From: an uncultured Dyadobacter sp.
GTDB lineage: Bacteria > Bacteroidota > Bacteroidia > Cytophagales > Spirosomataceae
DNA: 8,640 nucleotides
Direction of reading: 5' to 3'
Assembly: GCA_946481035.1 (NCBI GenBank)
Contig: CAMLNK010000122.1
Location: forward strand, 1 to 8,640
Position numbers and translations under genes: made by a program
The notes under the pieces: model-generated
The model's input: the letters and a program-made list of their open reading frames with translations, nothing else
What the model was told of the DNA's origin: nothing
The model's database searches: none
Shown here: one piece after another, positions 5,766 to 8,640 of the stretch
Layout: each line of letters opens with the position of its first letter
Position numbering within the stretch: the first letter of the stretch is position 1

Positions 5766-6485
5766 ATGAAAACAAAACTCCCTTCACTTAACAGGCTGGA
5801 TCTGAAAAGATTTTACGCGATTATGCTTCTCGCAATTCTGTCTATGGCCTGCACGGATCTTTTAGCACAGGTCAAAATCGGGACAAACCCGACCACGATC
5901 GACCCCAACAACAACCTGGAAGTAGAGGCCTCGACCGGCGGCCGCAAGACCAGTGTCCATAAAGTAACCGGCCAGGTGACTATCCAGGATGGCACACAGG
6001 GCCAAGGGAAAGTATTTACTTCGGATGCCAATGGTGGCGGCAGCTGGCAAAGTGCCACGCAATTTATATTCTATGGGGTAACTACCAACACGAGTGCATC
6101 TCCGTATGTGGTAGCATCCGGGCTTGGAGGAAGCAGCCTGGGACAGAGAGTGCCTTTTACCCCTACTTTTGGAGCTAATTACGACGCAGCTAACAAGCTG
6201 TATTCTATACCGGCGGATGGTTACTACCGACTCACAGCCGGCGTCCGTTGCGTGGGCACTACCGCCTCGCAGGAATCCGCTCAATTTGTACTGCGGGACG
6301 CGCAATTCACACCGTCAGACTTCGTAACGACTTTGACCACCGGATCCAGCTCGCTAAGATCCTTTACTACCGTCGGTTTTTATACTGCCAATACATCCGT
6401 CTACTATTACATCAATAACCAGTCTGGGACTGATGTAGGCTGCTATGGTGGCTTTCTGGCGGTAGAAAAGATCACCCCTCCGTGA
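5766..6485 (+). CDS. Exported protein with C1q/TNF-like C-terminal domain
   Basis: A 239-residue secreted protein. The signal peptide has a basic start and a hydrophobic core at about 18-29, with likely cleavage near L-L-A-Q (32-35). The alternative L-S-M-A-C at 25-29 is a poor lipobox. Residues about 36-95 form a Gly/Thr/Asn-rich stalk of the kind that begins V-K-I-G-T-N-P and ends D-A-N-G-G-G-S-W in many Bacteroidota surface proteins (a tail-fibre-like head-linker). Residues about 98-239 read as a beta-sandwich of C1q/TNF type, with the characteristic Y-S-I-P-A-D-G-Y-Y-R-L-T-A-G-V-R (146-161) and a C-terminal G-G-F-L-A-V-E-K strand. Cys162 and Cys226 could form a disulfide. No T9SS sorting domain is present. 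Such proteins often trimerise and bind surfaces or glycans, but the ligand is unknown. Confidence 0.75.
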   Translation: MKTKLPSLNRLDLKRFYAIMLLAILSMACTDLLAQVKIGTNPTTIDPNNNLEVEASTGGRKTSVHKVTGQVTIQDGTQGQGKVFTSDANGGGSWQSATQFIFYGVTTNTSASPYVVASGLGGSSLGQRVPFTPTFGANYDAANKLYSIPADGYYRLTAGVRCVGTTASQESAQFVLRDAQFTPSDFVTTLTTGSSSLRSFTTVGFYTANTSVYYYINNQSGTDVGCYGGFLAVEKITPP

Positions 6486-6528
6486 CGATCGCGGACATAG
6501 GGTTTGATTGCCAAATTAATGATGCGAT

Positions 6529-6553
6529 GCATGTCGGTTATCAGCCAACATGC
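6529..6553 (+). other. Hairpin between the two secreted-protein genes
   Basis: GCATGTCGG (6529-6537) and CCAACATGC (6545-6553) pair at 8 of 9 positions around a 7-nt loop. There is no U-tract, so this could be a weak terminator or an mRNA-stability element between the two plus-strand genes rather than a strong stop. Confidence 0.35.
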
Positions 6554-7224
6554 CGTGCGATCAGGTCATAGTGTATAAACCGAATCCATTTCAAGATGAA
6601 TAAAACATATATCAATCTTTTTCCTGCGCGAGCCTGGATGAAGATAGCCGCGCTGCTGACGCTGTTGGCAACCGGCTTTGCTTCGAAGGCCCAACAAGGC
6701 AGCTCCGGTAACACCTACATTTTTGGTGGAGCCGAAATGACCTTCTTTGGCGCCCACGATTTTGCCAATGGCGGCAACGGCGCATTGCCCGGTATTATCG
6801 GAACGGTCCGTGGGCCATCCACACCCGGTATCCTCAACTTTACCTCCACAGCTTCCCAAACCAGTGCCTCGGACGCTGCCCATGTGGACGGTTATGTCAG
6901 AAAATACGGATCGACACCCTTTGTTTTTCCCGTTGGCGATAATGGCTTTTACGGCCCTTTTGCTGCCTCCGGCGACGGCACGCTGGGCGCTTACTACCAC
7001 GGCGATCCGTCGGCCGCGGTAACCAGCGATCTGGGTGGAGGCGACTATCCGGTACTTCCCAATGGCGGCCCTTTTCCTGTCACCGCATTTGAAGACGCCC
7101 TGGAAACGGTGAGCACTGTTGAATATTGGGATATTGATGGAACTACTCCCACTGCATTGACACTAACGTGGGATGCCGGCAGCAATATCAGCACGCTTAC
7201 CGGAGCACAGCTCAACAAGTTGAC

Positions 7225-7226
7225 TT
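7225..7226 (+). other. Frameshift point (one extra T)
   Basis: The sequence GACTTATTGCCGG reads T-Y-C-R in the incoming frame, whereas GACTATTGCCGG would read T-I-A-G and join the downstream frame. The downstream frame has no stop from here to 7919 and no credible start of its own; its only early candidate is a TTG at 7446 inside the Fn3-like region. Confidence 0.8.
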
Positions 7227-7703
7227 ATTGCCGGTTGGAATGGCACCGAATGGGTCGCTATCTCTTCCACGGTAGACGTCACTTCCATTCTCGGAGGCGC
7301 CAGTGACCTTACAGCCGGATCGATCACAACGACAACCGCCATTGTCCCAGGTACCTATACAGTTTATACCCTTGCATCACGCGTCGCGCCGCTTCCGGTA
7401 ACTCTGGCTGGCTTTCAGGCAGTCCGGGAAGGCAGCACAGCCATTTTGACCTGGTCGACCGCCGAGGAAGTCAATAGCGATCGTTTCGAAATCGAGCGCA
7501 GCGGGCACGGAGATAACTGGCAATTGATTGGAACAGTGAAATCCGCCGGAGAAAGCAAGGTGCTGGCCGCCTATCAGTTCGTAGATATAAATCCGCTACA
7601 CGGCGAAAATCTCTACCGGTTGCGTTTGGTCGACAACGACGGGACATTTGCTTACAGCCGGGTCAGATCCGTTCGGTTTGAAAGTTTGGAAAACCGGATT
7701 GCT

Positions 7704-7916
7704 TATCCAAACCCTGCAAACGACGTGCTCTTTGTAAGAGACTATGCCAAAGTTGTGAACATGCGCATTGTGGACATGAATGGCCGGGCCGTTATCGTAT
7801 CGCCGGGCCTTAGAGACGGGGCTATCAACACCAGCAACCTGGCCACAGGCCTTCACATGATGGAAATTACCTGGCTGGGCGGAAGTAAGACAACGCAGCG
7901 GATTATGATCCGGAAA
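7704..7916 (+). other. Type A T9SS C-terminal sorting domain
   Basis: About 71 residues beginning Y-P-N-P-A-N-D-V-L. M-R-I-V-D-M-N-G-R follows, then N-L-A-T-G-L-H-M-M-E-I-T-W, and it ends in a basic tail (I-M-I-R-K). This is the standard layout of the Por/type IX sorting signal, which directs outer-membrane secretion and surface attachment in Bacteroidota. Confidence 0.85.
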
Positions 7917-7934
7917 TAGCAAGATAGGAGATTC

Positions 7935-7978
7935 ATAGAAAAACATCTTTCCGGCTGAACGGAAAGATGTTTTTCTAT
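7935..7978. terminator. Bidirectional intrinsic terminator between convergent genes
   Basis: Perfect 19-bp arms (7935-7953 and 7960-7978) around a 6-nt loop GCTGAA. A GC-richer core CATCTTTCCG is flanked by an A-run on the left and a T-run on the right, giving a U-tract in both directions. It sits between the stop of the T9SS gene (7919) and the stop of the minus-strand hydrolase (7990). Confidence 0.9.
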
Positions 7979-7989
7979 CCGCCCTTTAC

Positions 7990-8640
7990 CTACCTGGAAA
8001 TGCCCGAAAAAAATTCTCTGATATCTTCTACCAATAAATCCGGGACTTCCACAGCCGGAAAATGGCATCCTTTGTCGTAAAACGACCACCGGTCGGGCTC
8101 TCCCATGACGTAAATTAACTTCTTCAACAGGGTTTCATCTTCTTTTTTACCGAAACAGGCAATCGCGGACGGGACCTTGGGAGGAGTCCATTGACTGGCC
8201 TGCTGCGAACTGTCGCCTCCCCAATCAAATGCCAGGCTCATATTTTCGGAAAGGATAGCCGCGCTCGACGCGCCGAGCTGATTAAACCAGTACAAAGAGA
8301 CGTTGGTCAGCATTTGATCCATGCCCATCGCCTCTTCCGGCAATTCTTTGTCCGCGTCGGTCCATTCCTTGTATTTTTCAACCATCCAGGCCAGCTGTCC
8401 CACGGGGCTGTCCGACAAGGCGATGCCGATCGTAGCGGGCCTGGTGGCCTGGATATCCAAATAGGCCGTCCCGTCTTTTTTGTATTGTTTCATCCGTTCC
8501 AATCCCAGGTTTTCTTCATGGGTAAAAGATGAATGGTCGGAAGGGAACATGCCCAGCCCGGCTACCGCAAAAAAGTCCGAATTGATGTGTGTACCGATCA
8601 AACGGTATGCGGCGATCCCGGACATGATCCCTGCGATACC
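7990..8640 (-). CDS. Epoxide-hydrolase-like alpha/beta hydrolase, C-terminal part (cut by window edge)
   Basis: 216 residues of the C-terminal part are present and the frame stays open to 8640, so the true start lies outside. An internal ATG at 8625-8623 is not the start, because the preceding codons continue the frame (G-I-A-G-I). Visible family features are a cap-domain segment L-S-D-S-P-V-G-Q-L-A-W-M-V-E-K-Y-K-E-W, the strand W-T-P-P-K-V-P-S-A-I-A, and the catalytic-histidine region K-G-C-H-F-P-A-V-E-V-P-D-L-L-V-E-D-I-R-E-F-F near the end. The S-P-V-G-Q-L-A-W motif with V-E-D-I-R-E-F-F is typical of microsomal-type epoxide hydrolases, which open epoxides through an Asp nucleophile (here outside the window). 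The usual Gly before the catalytic His is Cys here (G-C-H-F). The substrate cannot be judged. Confidence 0.82.
   Translation of the reverse strand, partial: GIAGIMSGIAAYRLIGTHINSDFFAVAGLGMFPSDHSSFTHEENLGLERMKQYKKDGTAYLDIQATRPATIGIALSDSPVGQLAWMVEKYKEWTDADKELPEEAMGMDQMLTNVSLYWFNQLGASSAAILSENMSLAFDWGGDSSQQASQWTPPKVPSAIACFGKKEDETLLKKLIYVMGEPDRWSFYDKGCHFPAVEVPDLLVEDIREFFSGISR

Larger units (their letters stand above)
6596..7919 (+). pseudogene. T9SS-secreted surface protein split by a one-base frameshift
   Basis: The first reading frame (6596-7306) encodes a signal peptide (hydrophobic core about 16-28, cleavage near S-K-A-Q). A beta-rich domain follows, with G-Y-V-R-K-Y-G-S-T-P-F-V-F-P-V-G-D near 100-116. 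From residue about 211 it turns into Arg/His-rich nonsense and stops at 7306. Dropping one T at 7225-7226 restores L-T-I-A-G-W-N-G-T-E-W and opens a continuous frame to 7919, giving about 440 residues. The restored C-terminal half has an Fn3-like segment (T-W-S-T-A-E-E-V-N-S-D-R-F-E-I-E-R-S, then Y-R-L-R-L-V-D-N-D-G). It ends in a type A T9SS sorting domain starting Y-P-N-P-A near residue 370. As read, the signal peptide and sorting domain are on different frames, so the product would not be exported and anchored normally. A sequencing error is an equal possibility. Confidence 0.85.

Noticed and set aside
7446..7919. Separate gene starting at TTG 7446
   Set aside because: It begins in the middle of an Fn3-like domain, lacks a signal peptide despite having a T9SS sorting domain, and its frame extends upstream to the frameshift point at 7225-7226.

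Overview
The window looks like chromosome of a Bacteroidota bacterium, most likely a Cytophagales/Dyadobacter-like organism. Support comes from a protein with a type IX secretion C-terminal sorting domain, several promoter-like boxes of the Bacteroidota form TAnnTTTG, few Shine-Dalgarno sequences, roughly 50% GC, and proteins that read as typical of that group. The genus is an inference from protein style, not from a marker gene.

Region A (1-3638, all minus strand) is a sulfide/persulfide handling cluster. Read in the direction of transcription it contains a TauE/SafE-type (TSUP) permease, a three-domain MBL-fold persulfide dioxygenase/rhodanese of CstB architecture, two half-size YeeE/YedE sulfur-transport proteins, and the N-terminus of a Crp/Fnr-family regulator that runs off the left edge. 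The enzyme and both YeeE genes are separated by only 4 and 3 nt, so they form one operon. The TSUP gene has its own promoter. The permease promoter and the enzyme promoter carry near-identical palindromes (TGTGAC-N4-GTCACC and TGTGAC-N4-GTTACA). In both, the palindrome centre lies exactly 36.5 bp upstream of the last base of an AACTTTG box. That is the geometry of class II activation, and the Crp/Fnr protein encoded at the end of the cluster is the obvious candidate activator. The arrangement resembles the staphylococcal cst sulfide-stress operon, but no CstR-type repressor and no sulfide:quinone reductase lie within the window.

Region B (3639-5353, plus strand) starts with a divergent intergenic region and holds a PhnA/YjdM-like zinc-ribbon protein and an unrecognised, charged, helical putative lipoprotein. 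The lipoprotein gene is preceded by a strong hairpin and followed by a clear intrinsic terminator.

Region C (5354-7978, plus strand) is a roughly 410-bp AT-rich non-coding stretch followed by two secreted-protein genes. One encodes a C1q/TNF-like exported protein. The other encodes a T9SS cargo protein that is split by a single-base frameshift near 7225, separating its signal peptide from its sorting domain. A perfect 19-bp-arm bidirectional terminator closes this region.

Region D (7979-8640, minus strand) is the C-terminal part of an epoxide-hydrolase-like alpha/beta hydrolase that continues beyond the right edge.

I saw no tRNA, rRNA, CRISPR array, insertion sequence or prophage gene.
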